From contig JABSSW010000027.1 in NCBI GenBank assembly GCA_018902385.1, positions 124,001 to 188,000 of the forward strand: a stretch of DNA of 64,000 nucleotides. Reading direction: 5' to 3'. Positions 45,907-58,053 of the stretch are shown here, one piece after another. Below the pieces are notes generated by a model. The model saw only the letters and a program-made list of their open reading frames with translations, did not search any database and had not been told where the DNA came from. A program made the translations under genes and the position numbers. Position 1 is the first letter of the stretch. Every line of letters begins with the position of its first letter. This DNA comes from Physcia stellaris (lineage: Eukaryota > Ascomycota > Lecanoromycetes > Caliciales > Physciaceae).

Positions 45907-48900
45907 TCACCCATTCAACCCGTATCGTAAGGTACTTCCTAAACCCTTACTGCCAGTCCTGAGCATCGGTTCTCCAGCAACTGGACTCACGCCTCGACTA
46001 CCCCTTGGACTACCTCCAGGCTTGACACTCGTACCTCTTGTACCCATGCCTCTCCCTCGCCTCAGCTCTCGAATCTCCTCTTCCTTCCTTCTTAGCATGT
46101 CTTCCGTGTGGGTGAGCTTCGCCTCTAGCCCCGCGTTCTGATTTTGTAAAACCGCATTCTCATTACGCTGGCTAATTGCCGCGAGATCAATGGCAGTGGC
46201 AGAAGCTTTGGTTTGTAGTATTTTATTCTCGGCCTCGAGAATTGAAATCCGGCTAGCGAATTCCATGGCTGACTTAGAGGCTTCTTGGTATGTGTTCCGC
46301 ACAAGCTCGTTCTCATTTTTGGCGTACTCGAGCTTTCTCTCAAGAGCAGTTTTGTCAGTCTGATGTTGTCGTATCTGGGCTTCGGCTTTCTCCAAGTTTA
46401 CGATCGCAGACGTTGGAGAAGCTAATAAAGCATCACGTGCGGCTCGCAAATCACCCTCTAGTGATTTGCACTTCTCTTTAAGAGCAGTGTTTTCATTGGT
46501 GAGAGCTTCGCGTTTTCGTTCCAATACTGTTGCTGTAGACTCTAGGCTATTTTTTTCGCGTCGAAGGTCAGCAATCATTCGTGAACGATCCTCAAACCGT
46601 TCTTGAAGACCGCTTAAAGCGGAATTGTATTCTTCAAGCTGTTGCTGCACTCTGGCTAAGTCGTTGTTCAATCCTTTTTCGCGTTCAGCATGGGAAGCCT
46701 TAAGTGCAGCTTCATGCTTAGCATGGGTGCCTCTAAGGTAAGCGTTTTCAGCCCGGGCCTCTTGCAGGGAGCTAGTTAGAGAAGACACAGACTGCCGCAT
46801 CCCATGTCAGCTACGATCTCTAACTCTAATTCAATAGAATTGCAAGAACTCACCGACTGAGACCCTTGAGTCACCGAGTCACTGATGTGTGTAACATCGG
46901 CGGCGAGTGCTATTCTCTGGCGTTTCTCGGGTCTTGAAGATTCATCATCGTCCTAGCACGGTCAGCGACCAAAATTTGAAGAGCTCGCAATCGCATCTCT
47001 GAGCATACCAAAGCTCGTTTAAAGGTGCCTGGGAGCCGCTCGGGAACGAGATCGGTGTTATCTTGCGCATCAGCCTCCCGCTCGTCAGAATACTCTATTG
47101 ACATAATCCTCTCGATAGGTGCCATTTTGGGAAAAGATTCCCAGTAATGCTCCAAGCCTCCTTCTTTGATGATAGCAGCAACCTCCTCGGCCGCGGCTGA
47201 TGATGAGTACTCTATGGGTTGGAGGTGTCCCACTTCATGGCCGATTTGCGTAAGACAGCTAACGATCCTTCTGACTCTCTCTACTGGATTTAAGGAACTT
47301 GGTATGCACTTTTCAACGTGCTCTACAGACCTTTTGACAAGTAGATGGATGATCGGAGCAAGTTGCCCAACGTTTGTCAGATGATTTCGAAGTTTAACAA
47401 CTTGAGTATCCTCAGCTCTGAAAGACTGATCCAGAGCGACGACCAAGTCTGCTGCTTTTGGAACGGCAGAGGAACCTTCCTTACCAGACGCTATCAGGCT
47501 CACCACTAAACGACCTTTGGTTGTGCTGGACTCAGAGGCAGTATAAGCGTCAGGTCTGAGGTAGGCTACTTGAACCCCTTTTAAAAACGTCTCCACGATG
47601 TTGAGAAGCCGGCCAGCTTGAGCAATGATGGCAATGTGTACTTGGTGGTCCCGCACGTGATCGAACAGACATTTCAAGAACTTGAACTTCTCACTGTTGA
47701 ATTCTGCCCATGCAGTCAGTTCCTCTGCGGTTGTTGTGTCTTTCTGGTTTTCAGTAGTAGGATCATCCAGGTCGATGTGGGTCGTAATTCGATTGAGTCG
47801 AGCGAGCATCTCGTTGATCACTTTGAGCATAGCATCGGAAGGATCGTCGCGTTCAACGGACTGTATCGCAATACTATTGGCGTTCATAACGGCGAGATAT
47901 TGGTCACGTACTCTGGCACTGAGAGCTAATGGGATTGGGAACTCCATTTTCCCTAGTTCAACAGGTAGTAGAGTGTTTTCAACTTGTGATACAGAAGAAA
48001 GCTCCTGGTGAAATGAGAGCTTGCTAGGATGCGTCGGGGTATAGGCGTCTGGCTGAGGCGCACGAAGCGGTAGTGGAACCTCCACTGGTACTTTCAAAGG
48101 TTGGGTATCTATTCGTGATTCCATCTGCATTACTGGAGCTGAATCTTGCGGGATTGTACTCTGTTGTGTGGCAGATGTTCTAACAGAGTCCTGTTCGGTG
48201 CCAAGATCTTTAGGCGACCTTATGATCGGAGGAGCCTGTGTAGTAGGTGGCTCATCAAAGATTCGATTATTTGCTGGGAAAGCATTCTTCTCAGGGGTTG
48301 AAACCTGGCTAGGGAATACCGACTGTGGTCGTTGGACGCTTGCCGACCGTGATTGTGTTAGACTTGGAGAATGTTGATTATTGGCTTGTACAGCCATTTG
48401 GTTGGTCAGAATTGGCGGCGGTGGTCTGCCTGGTTCCTTTCCGCTCAACCTTCGTCCAGCGGCTTCGCGCACACTCGCTCGCATTGCTTGTAGTTGCTCC
48501 TTCGTCGACAATCTTCCCGAACTGCCTGGAGGTGGTATTCCAGGCGAAGCCCGTGGAGAGGCGCTCATCGGTGCCTGTGGCGTCTGAGACATGGTGGATA
48601 ATGTCGGAGCTTGAGGAGGTGTTCGAGACCCGTCTGTGACAGGCAGGTTGGGTATATTTAGCAACACAAGTGAACTAGAAGCCTCGGTCACCTCTTTGGA
48701 TTGAGTGATCTCTTCGCAGCTGTAAATGGCCGATGGAGGGCGTTGCTCTGGTTGAGAGTTTGGGTTCCGAGCACTCAATACTGAGCTTTCTGTTGATTGG
48801 GTCGGCTGGCTATCAGCAATTGTGTCTTCTGCTATGGAAAACTGGTTGCTTCGATTGTGACGCTTACGAGCCCGAGACACTCTGAAGCTTGAAGGCTGGC

Positions 48901-50474
48901 CGAGTTCAATGGTTTCAGAGGAGTTCGCAATCGCTTGAAAGGTGGTATGAGAAGCAAATAGTCCTCGCAAAGACTGGCTGGAGTTCTGATAAATGGTGTC
49001 AGTAGATTCTCACTTGAGCGCTGGATCGTGAAGAACATTGGGTAAATACATAACTATGAATATGAATTCCCGTGCAAAAGCTATGTACAATGGCGAATAG
49101 ATGAATAGACTGAAGTTCAAGCAGTCTCTAGTGACTACACATACCTGTGAATTTGAATCGCTTGAATTGGGAATCTCAGTCCTCTGATACTGTTGGTCGT
49201 CTTCTTTATTGAGGGTGATGCTCTCTCTCTGGTCTTCACGAGCTGATATTTGACCGGTATTGGAGTGTACCACTCCGTGAGCAGATAGGCTTTCTTGAGC
49301 AATGAGGCCGAGAGGAATTGGGTCGGAGGTGCTACGAGCAAATGTAGTCAACGACTCTAGTCGATCTGCGCTAGACTTTGAGGTCTGCGTAACACCTTGA
49401 ATAGGCGCAGATGTAGACCTCTGCGACCAATGTCTATTCTCGGGGCTCTCTGCCACGAAGATACCCGAAGAGTCTTCAACGGGATCACTGAGGAATTCAG
49501 ATGTATTTGAGACTGGTGAGTTGTCCTTGGTAGAATCAAGCGAACAGCGAGGTGAGGTTCGATGATAATTGCTGGTATACCCAGATGTGCTAGCTGCAGG
49601 ACGGTAACTTGATGAGTCTGGAAGTGGCTGCGAGTCGGGTACAATGCCCTCAAAATTGGACTTGCTTGAGTCCAAGACTCCTGGCGGCGGTGATGATTCG
49701 CCTAGTCCGGAATCTTCGTGAGGCGGGGCAGAAGAAAGAAGACCATGCACAGACACAGAAGAGTGGTATTGCAGATACTGACCGGGATCCAGACTACTAT
49801 GCTGTGAAATCTGAACTACAACGTTTGATCCTATGACTGGTTGCAAAACAACAGTGGATGCCTCTTGTCTTTCATCAGTATCACCAAATATATACTGGTC
49901 TTCGGAGGCTGCTCTGCCTAGTGTTTTTCGTCGGGGTTTGCCGGTATGCTGAGTTAGTCTTTCGGCTGACGATCCGAGCGAAGATGTGTTGATGAAGCCT
50001 GAACGATTGCGTCGCTTTGACTTGCTCTTTCGATGTGAAACTCGTTGATGGGTAGTTTGCTGCCAAAACTCAATCGCCCCTTTACTGACGTTACGTCTCG
50101 GTTGCTGTCAATAATGTTTGGGATCAGCTTTCACCAAAGGGTCATATTGACGGGTTATTCGATGAATAGATATGATTCACTGCGTTCATGATGGATCGGA
50201 AGCAAATTGACAAGAACATTCTTACCCAGCTCGGTGAGTACGTTTCACCCGTAATCAGATCGTCTTCCCAATCGATGAGAAACTCGTCTGATCTTTCCTC
50301 TAGAATAGACCTGATAGGATACAAATCATTTGCTGAGCTGTTCCGGCTGGAAGACGAGTCAATGACACTCTTTTTCTGATTCTTCTTGGATTTTGTAGAA
50401 GTGCGCGATCTCTTTGACGGTATGTTCGTTGTTGCTGGACTTTGAGGGCTTCGTTGACGCTTCCGGGTAATCAT
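45907..50474 (-). CDS. HDA1-complex subunit (HDA2/HDA3-like) with chromodomain-like N-terminus
   Basis: Likely noncatalytic subunit of the class II histone deacetylase complex HDA1. Exons 50474-50226, 50104-49145, 48985-46854 and 46791-45907 code for about 1408 residues if one missing base is restored. The first exon starts MITRKRQRSPQSP and holds YPIRSILEERSDEFLIDWED followed by GETYSPSW, a chromodomain-like strand pattern. A long Ser/Pro-rich linker follows. The third exon has the HDA2/3 domain, for example FLKCLFDHVRDHQVHIAIIA, AQAGRLLNIVETFLKG and PIIHLLVKRSVEHVEKC. The last exon is coiled coil (about ERKREALTNENTALKEKCKS) and a Gly/Arg/Ser tail. At about 46929-46931 the frame changes: one reading ends DPRNARE and a stop, another continues PEKRQRIALAADVTHISD, typical of the family. 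The break lies at a three-base homopolymer run; see findings. Confidence 0.82.
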
Positions 50475-52191
50475 CCTTCAACCATAAACCCAGTTTTGGT
50501 AAAGGGTGACATGTAATACATCGCGTACATATAGAATTCAATAAATCCGCCCTGATTTCTTACTGGAAACCTTACATGCGCTCAGCTTCCGAAGCTCGAA
50601 TGTCCTGAGGTGTGCCCGGGAGAGAGTGAATTGCCGCTTTCGGTTTAGCCTTGATTGACGGGATGGTCGGACCAGGAACCGGAATTCGTTGCCGCCATCC
50701 GCCACCTAAGCGAGCTAAGGTACCTCGGTACCCCGTAGGAGCCGAGCGAGGGTACCACCGTACCAGAGTTTGAATCAATCATCAACTTATCTAGGATTCT
50801 CAGAACTTCAAATATAGCTACTCTACAGCACTATCATGCTTTCCTTTGTAAATCAATTGCAGGAGTAGCAGCTTGGCGCCAGCAAGCGGAGAGAACTCCG
50901 TCCTTGAACCCTCGGACACACAAAGCTCTGAATCCGTGGAAAGGTTTGATTCTCAGCCCGAACAATCATATTCCCTCCCGAATGACTCTCTCTATTACAC
51001 GACCGTGTATATTCATTGTTCACACGCGATGTCAACATACGATTGCTTTCCGTTGGTTATGTTGTGGCGCCGTACAACAAGATGTTTCAGAGACGGCGAG
51101 TATTCCCCCCTCCCGAGCATGAATTACTAAGATAACTAAAAAGTGCATACTGTGCTCTGCACGAATTGGCATACTGTACTTGTTATACTGGTCGTCCTGA
51201 CTTTTCCTCGCAGTATTCCTTCATTCACATCGTGCTCATTTGCCGTCGACCACTCTGCTTTTGCCCTTCTCGTGCTCTGAACCGCCAAATCTCTCAAGCC
51301 TTTCCTTCATGTCGTCAGAATGTGCGAAAGTTCTCCCGGGATGAGGAAACCGGTATACTGCTCCTCGCAACTACATCTATACCGTGCAGGTCTTTAATGT
51401 AAACAATCAGCACCGTGGAAGTGTGAACCAGTTGTGTATTGTGATGGCCAAATCGCCTTGATTTGGGATTGTCAAGTTCTCTCTCGTTGTCTTCCTCTGG
51501 ATTGAGTGCTTTCTAAATTCTATCAAGAGCAGTTCAAGCCAATGCGGCCCACAGCTGAGAGCTCTTTATGCTCAATATCGTATCTGATTGTAGATCGATC
51601 GTAATTGATGCATGTGGCAGTTGTTCATGTTACTCTGTTGAGCCAATGAAAGTGACCGAGAGAGCATTCTCGAGCAGCCGCTTCAAAGGTTGCTCTAGAA
51701 ATCGAAAATACCCCACGGCATAATCCGTGGGTCAAGTACAGTTTAGGACCAAGCTCTAATATTGTGTACCGTGCTTTGACGAACAACAGCTGATGTCCTG
51801 CGTAATATATTATGGTCTCTTCAGTGAACAGCGGGTAATTGCTGTAGTGTTGGACCTTATGACTCAACAGTCCGCGTAATCCTATGTATATTCCCGGTCC
51901 TGTTCTGGCCCAGAACTTGAAAACACTCGGTCTAGAGCTGAGCTACAGTCTGGAGAATGGATGAACCGAATTGGCTTCTTAGTCTATTAGAAGCCTAGTC
52001 CTTGGGTGTGCGAAGTGCGATAACGGATAGCCCAAAATGAACGACTTTGGTGAAGGTTCGTCAACGGTGAAGCGCGCGCCTGAAGAATGTGAGCAGATGA
52101 CTTTGTGTTGAAATGCTGAGGTAGATTTGACAGACTGTCTCTCGCGGCAGAATGGTATACTGAAAGCGTACAGCCCTGAGCGGAGGCAAGC
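50475..52191. other. 1.7 kb with short frames only
   Basis: Upstream of the HDA2/3-like gene and downstream of the Zn2Cys6 gene. Short open frames at 50873-51130 and 51625-51867 have no recognisable content or splice partners. Confidence 0.4.
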
Positions 52192-53397
52192 TTAAGGTAC
52201 GCATCCTGCAACATGGCACAGATCGACTCGGGTAGAAAGAGTGGGGAGAGGGAGGCGGAAGGGTAACATAGAGTAAATCACATTCGCGAGATGACTGTGT
52301 TTGCAACGATGGAGAAGAAGCTAGAAAGCACTCAAAGAGAACATGGGTTTCACTCACGCGGTGGTGAATCTGCAGATTCTGCCAAATTTCTCGCACTGGA
52401 CACACTTTGGCTCTGCTGGATCACATTTTATCTTTTTTTCCCTGCACGTCGTGCAGGCAATGGCCAGGCGTTTCCGAGGTTTGCCGGCTTTTGTTACGCC
52501 CCACTGTGCATTGACTTCTTCCCCATCGATCACTTTCTTGCAGATAGACCCATCCTCATAGAGCCAGCATGGGCCCTCTCCAGGTATCACTTGTTCGCCA
52601 ACCAATCGTGGTAAAGGCTTGACAATATTCCCTTCGGATCGCAGACCTTGGCTCGAGCTAGCCGCAGATAGCATGGATTGATCATACGTTTCCATCTGAG
52701 CCTGGTAATACTGAGCAGAGGCTGTCAAAGGGGCAATGGGTCGAGGTTGTTGAATGTAGGTATCCTGGCGATGGTCGCTGGGGAAGGGTGCATATGGTGA
52801 CGGATTGGCTGATATTTGGCCAACCATAGGGATTTGTAAAGGGGCCTGGTGCGGCAGCACTTGATAGTCGTTCCTGCCCCCATGATCATGCTCCGCATAA
52901 AAATGAGGTTGAGGCATGACCGGAGGTACTCCTTGACTAGGATACCCGGTTACGACCTGAAGGGGAGCATCCTGATCGCTGAATCGATAACCTGGGGCTT
53001 GAGCAGACCGAGGCTCTGGAGGATCCGGACTGTGGTGCGAAGAGTGATGAGATGAATACGGCGAAGATGGTATACTTGAATGAGAACCAGGCGTAAGCAG
53101 CTGGCTCACAGAGGGAAGCTGCTCACGGTGAAGATTCCGCGGTGGATCTTGATAGTCTGACTTCAACTGCTCGTGCGAGGCTCGGGAATTGCTGACAGTG
53201 TCGTACCTATTGGGTTCGGTGAAACCAGGAAAGGGATCGGAACCAAACTGTAATCCAGCTGGTGGAGGCAGCTGGTAGGTAGCCATCTGTGATGGAACTC
53301 CTTCGATGGGCGCATGGGTTTCTTCAGGTGCAAGAGGTTGAGTGTTGGGAAGGATAGGTAGTATCCTACCAAACGGCCCAATATAGGTGCGTGACAT
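52192..53397 (-). CDS. Zn2Cys6 transcription factor with the DNA-binding domain near the C-terminus
   Basis: A fungal binuclear-zinc-cluster regulator. The main exon runs from ATG 53397 for about 346 codons. The N-terminal 240 residues are rich in Pro, Ser, Gln and His and look disordered. The C-terminal part reads GPCWLYEDGSICKKVIDGEE, then GVTKAGKPRKRLAIACTTCR, and the six-cysteine cluster CTTCREKKIKCDPAEPKCVQ followed by CEKFGRIC. The frame stops at 52354 right inside a GTGAGT donor, so the end may continue. A 63-base intron (52357-52295, CACACAG acceptor) leads to a second exon ending at 52192, which gives 380 residues in frame with no domain in the tail. The unspliced end, CRFTTA, is the alternative. 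A nuclear regulator by family; target genes are unknown. Confidence 0.78.
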
Positions 53398-56300
53398 AGG
53401 TGGTCTAGATTACGCGACCTTACGGAATGGCTTTGAAGACTCTTACCACTTCCGGACGGAAAAGCGAATCCGCCTCCAAAACAGCCGCATATTGCTAGGT
53501 TACAGCACGAAACGGTTCAATCTGATGACCTACACAATCCAGAGCATCGAGAATCCGAACAGCCCATTATCTGCTGCGACCAATCGAGCCAGAGAAGCCT
53601 AAAGCCTCCGTCTTTGATGTATTAGCGCTTGGGTGCATCTTTGACGATTCGATCATTTGACGGCTTGGGGGGGCTTTGCCGCTTACCGGGTCACCGGTCT
53701 GTGGGTCTTGTCCGAATCTCCAATGCCAAGATAGGTGACGAGATGCTCCAATCTCATCCCTGTCCCCCGGGTTAGGCTGAGCGGGGTGCTGTCGAAGGAT
53801 AGAGAAGGACGGGAGTGGGTGGGATGGAAAGGGGACGGTTGGGGTGGAAACTGGAAACTGGGAATTTCGAATGCTGAGCGTGCAAAGATACAAGACGGGA
53901 TGGTTACATGACTTGCATCATGGCATGCAGCACTGGCAAGGATCTAGGCTGGGGTAAGTTAGTGATTTGGATGAGGGTACGACTGCTGTGTATCGAGTCA
54001 GATGCTGGTGGGACGAATCGATAGGCAGGCCTATTGTACCGCCGCTCGTGCTGTGGATCGAACACAGACGGTGGCAGGGTTCGTTGCTGGATCTTGCATA
54101 TTGGAGCGACTGCGAGGCTCGATGCCTAATTGAGTCGACCAAATGACAGAGGATTGATTGATGGCTGAGTCTGGTGGGGATGTGGAGGGTTTGAAGGTGA
54201 ACGTGTGGTCCGGAGGGCGGTAGGGTCAGAGGGCAAGAATTAGCGAGGGTCGCATCTAAAGTGGCTAAGCCTCCCGCCTATCCTCGCTATTCCTCATCGC
54301 CCCCGTTTTCTTGCTCCCTGAGACGATCGACGCTACGTGGGGTTGGCCCCGAAAAACCTCCATCTTTTCTTTTTTTCTTTTTGGTGATTCTCGTGGTTCT
54401 TGCTCGGATAATCGGCGTGATGGGGACATTTCTGGAAGCGATTGGCTGTAATCGGTCCTTCCACGCCCCCTCACTTCCGTGCTCAGGTACCAAAGATGGC
54501 GATCCAGGGTACCACCCTCTGCTCCTCGAGCATAAGTGCAGTTATATTCCAGATACGAGGTCCGCGTCCCAGCTGACACTCACACCACCCATCTACTCGG
54601 CCTCTTCAACGGCAGCATTCACCATTCTCTTGCAAGACCTGTTCTTTCCCTTTCCTGGACCAGAAGTGGACAGATGAGCGTACCTCGATCGGCATGTGGG
54701 GCATCAGTTGTCTTCTTTGGGACCGTGGATGGATTTTTACTTTGGAGGATGTTGCTGTGGGTTTGCTGATCGAGGCGTTTTCCCTTCTCCGCTAGTTGCC
54801 GCTGCTCCCGCTGAGTCATGCCAACACCTCCCATGTATGGGGGTCCATTCCCTGTACCTTTCGGCCAAAACAGAACCGTGTGTGCAGCTTGACGGCCCGT
54901 GGAAAGTCATCTTGTTGCATTGTTCATTTCCCGTTGCGACTGGAAGGCCACCGATCGTGTCTTCTGAGCATACAATCTTCCTGGAAGTCCTGATGAGCGC
55001 CGTAGGCTTCTGCAACCCAAGCGGGACAGCGCTTTAGAGTCGAAGCTGGTTCTAGCCTTCAGGGACTAACAACGAATCTGGACAACTCGGAAATTTGGTG
55101 AGGTGGACCGTTGGATGTGTCGATGTAAATCTACGGTCAGAAACGGCAAGATTGATATGCGGCCGATCAAGATCTACGCGATCCCAGTCAAAGCTAACAG
55201 CGGCAGCTCACGTAGCCCGGCCAGTGGTCTTCCCTCCTCCTGTCACCATGGGCGGCCCGCTGTGTGGTGGTCAAGCGAGCTAGACTCAAGCAACAGATCG
55301 TTGTCCCTAGTGAGTCCCTCCCCTCCCCTCAGTCCTCACACGATCCCCTAGTGAGTTCCCTTCCCTCAGCCCCCAGTCCTCAGTCCTCACACGACCATGA
55401 GCCCTATTGGTACAAAGCACAGGTGCGCTTATAGGCCCTGTCAAAAAAGCTCCGAGAGGGTTGCTACCGGAAAATCGCCTGGTAGATTCGCTCTCATGCC
55501 ATGATCGGTCTTGCGTACAAAGTTTTGCTCTCCTATGCAGAACGGAGTACCTGTACTCATATCAGCGGGCCAGGAGTTTGTCTCGGTCAACGATTACGAG
55601 TCAAAACAATGTTGTTGCTGTCATAGCGAGCATCATCTGCTTTGGCACGTCCCTCGTGACCCGTGGGGCTGTCACCCAACCCCCAACATCGTCCTCGATC
55701 TGCATCTTGCAATCGGATGAAGAATCGTATCAAGCTTCTTGCCTGCCACGAATGTCGGCTTCCCCGATTATTGCATCAGCCCAAGAACCGAAAGGCAAAC
55801 CTACGATCGCCCACCTCGAACCACTCCGAACCCGGCTCAGGAACAAGATCTAAACATGTGCATCTATAGGATTTGTTTTGGTTTATTTACTTTCCTACCC
55901 TTAATTCCTCACGGCCGTAACTCTAAGACAAACGGCAAGTACCCGGTTCTAGGACCCAGAATTGCCTGCAGAAGATGGTTTATTTGTGTTTTCGGGGCTA
56001 CTCCGAACCTTCGAGCTGGGGAAGGATGGAAGGAAAAGCTTGTTACAAAGCAGATCTTTTCGAGAAAATCACACGTAACGCTAATCCATGCACTCAGCGA
56101 ATGGCCTGCTCGAGTGATAACTATTATTAGAGATTTCGTCAAGACAGCATGAAATCCGGATCGACATGCGAGTGGCTGCAGACGTAGCGTTCCTGATATG
56201 TCAACCAAGAGTCAAGAGGCTAGTGTGCCTGCGTCGGCAGCTTCCCGACCGTTCAAGCCGCTGCATATAAACGTGTTCGTGTCACATAAGGTAATTATAT

Positions 56301-58053
56301 CCGTCTAGCGTACCTATCTTCTTACTTTGTCATCCTATGGGCAAAATTGGCATCATAGCATCTACTATTCCCTTCTTCCTTCCTTTCTAGAAGTACCGAC
56401 TAGCTCTTTGAGCGTGCTCGTGTCAGACTAATCTCAAGTCTGCTTTAAAGGCTCCACTTGATGAGAGGCACGGAGGACCGCTGCTTCTGCTGAACGGAAG
56501 GTCCAATTATGGCCCTTGATCATGTGGGTGACTAGACAATGTTCAACCATGTTATGCGATTCAAAGGCAATGCCAGATAAAGATGCTTGCAGGCCGCCTG
56601 CCATGAACAAGATCCGATCAAGGCTTCTCCAATCGAGCAAGATGTATTGGGCCGTAATGCTTGAGCCCGGTGCAGTCAATATGCGCTTGGCACGTAGAAG
56701 CATCTTGCTGCACCTCTCACCCTGCATATGTACTTCAGTGTTGTCCAAACTAGAGATGTAACTCGACTGAATAAGAGGGCTGCTAATCCTGGAAACGAGT
56801 TCGGCACTCATCAACCGTGGGAATCACCGAGGTGCCAAACCGCAGACGGACGAGCTGTTTGCAGTGAGGGGACGAAGAAGTTAAAAATTGTGAAGATGAC
56901 GCTCCCTCCACTGAGGAAGTGCTCCCCCACCTGAAGACGAATTCCAGAACTCAGGAGCCTGTGGAACTTGCATATGGAGTAGTGGGTGATGAGCTACGAA
57001 ATCTCGCTTCACACTTCTACATCTGGTCACCAAGATCATCGTGGTTATAGGTACCCGAACCTTATCTGAATCTCCAAATCGCTGCAACTATACTCGCTAG
57101 TACACTTCCCATTGCCGATGGATGACCAGTCACCTCGGACAGACCTGAGCACCGAACTGATCGGAACACGTGGTACCTCGATTCGCGATCTAGATCACTT
57201 CCAAAGATCCTTTCGCGTCAGTCACGGTCATCTTTGTAATCGCAAACGGGCTGCCATGATTGCATCATTACCCACCTGCCTGCCGCGCTCTCTGTCCAGG
57301 GCGAGTGGGCAACGAAAAGGAGAGACAACCGTTCCTGTACTTGCGTCCAGTGACACACCCACAGCCGGCGCCCCACTTGTTAGGTTGCTGCAGCATGACT
57401 CGGTAGTCTTTCGATTCGATGTACGGCGAAACCTTAGAAGCTTTTTCCTGCCTACAGCCATTACGACCGATCAGAATCGAGTGTTCAATCCAGCAATTAT
57501 TCTTTGGAATCGTGTACACAGCTGCACAGCAAGCATACATGCCTTGATGCTACTAGTGCCAAGAAGACCTTTAGTTTCTTCTGGACGCTTTGGGGGACTT
57601 TCGAGCCTGGCCGACCCTTCACCTGATCACGTGGATGTCAAAAGTCACCATGTGAAGCTTCCTCGAGAGGAACTGTCGAACTCCTGACTTGATGTCAAAT
57701 CTGCAGTCTCCAATCAATCTATCGGAGAAACTGCGAATGGTGATTGGGTCGTGAGCGTTTCGTATGCTGGACGACCTCGAAGGCGAGAACGGTTGAGGTC
57801 CGAACTGTATTATTGCAACAGGTAATCAGCCTCATCAAAAGGATTTCTTTTAGATTGCTATTTGATAGAATGTTACTTACGTAGCAGACACGTAGTGCAG
57901 GGAGGATCACAGCTGATGAGCAAACAGTCGTACTTCGCTCTCGGCTTACGTGACCATGGCACGAGTACCCTTCTCAAGATGACGTACCCCACAGAGCTAA
58001 TTTGGCACTTGGATATGGAGCTGCTCCGAGTGATTAACTTCTTGGTCGTGGTT
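53398..58053. other. 4.6 kb without a convincing gene
   Basis: A long stretch upstream of the Zn2Cys6 gene (divergent to nothing identified). Many short frames exist on both strands, the longest 57112-57687 (plus, 191 residues) with no recognised domain. It includes pyrimidine-rich tracts (about 54260-54420) and a local tandem repeat near 55305-55395. A long leader with introns or upstream frames, or a noncoding RNA, could lie here; none is shown directly by the sequence. Confidence 0.45.
55305..55395. repeat. Short tandem duplication, two imperfect copies
   Basis: The motif CCCTAGTGAGT(C/T)CC, pyrimidine-rich bases and CAGTCCTCACACGA occurs twice in a row (about 55305-55344 and 55347-55395), the second copy longer by an extra CAGTCCT. 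It lies in the gene-poor region. Confidence 0.7.

Noticed and set aside
57112-57687. 191-codon plus-strand frame
   Set aside because: Longest frame in the gene-poor region, but no domain and no splice partner were seen; listed only as unsupported.
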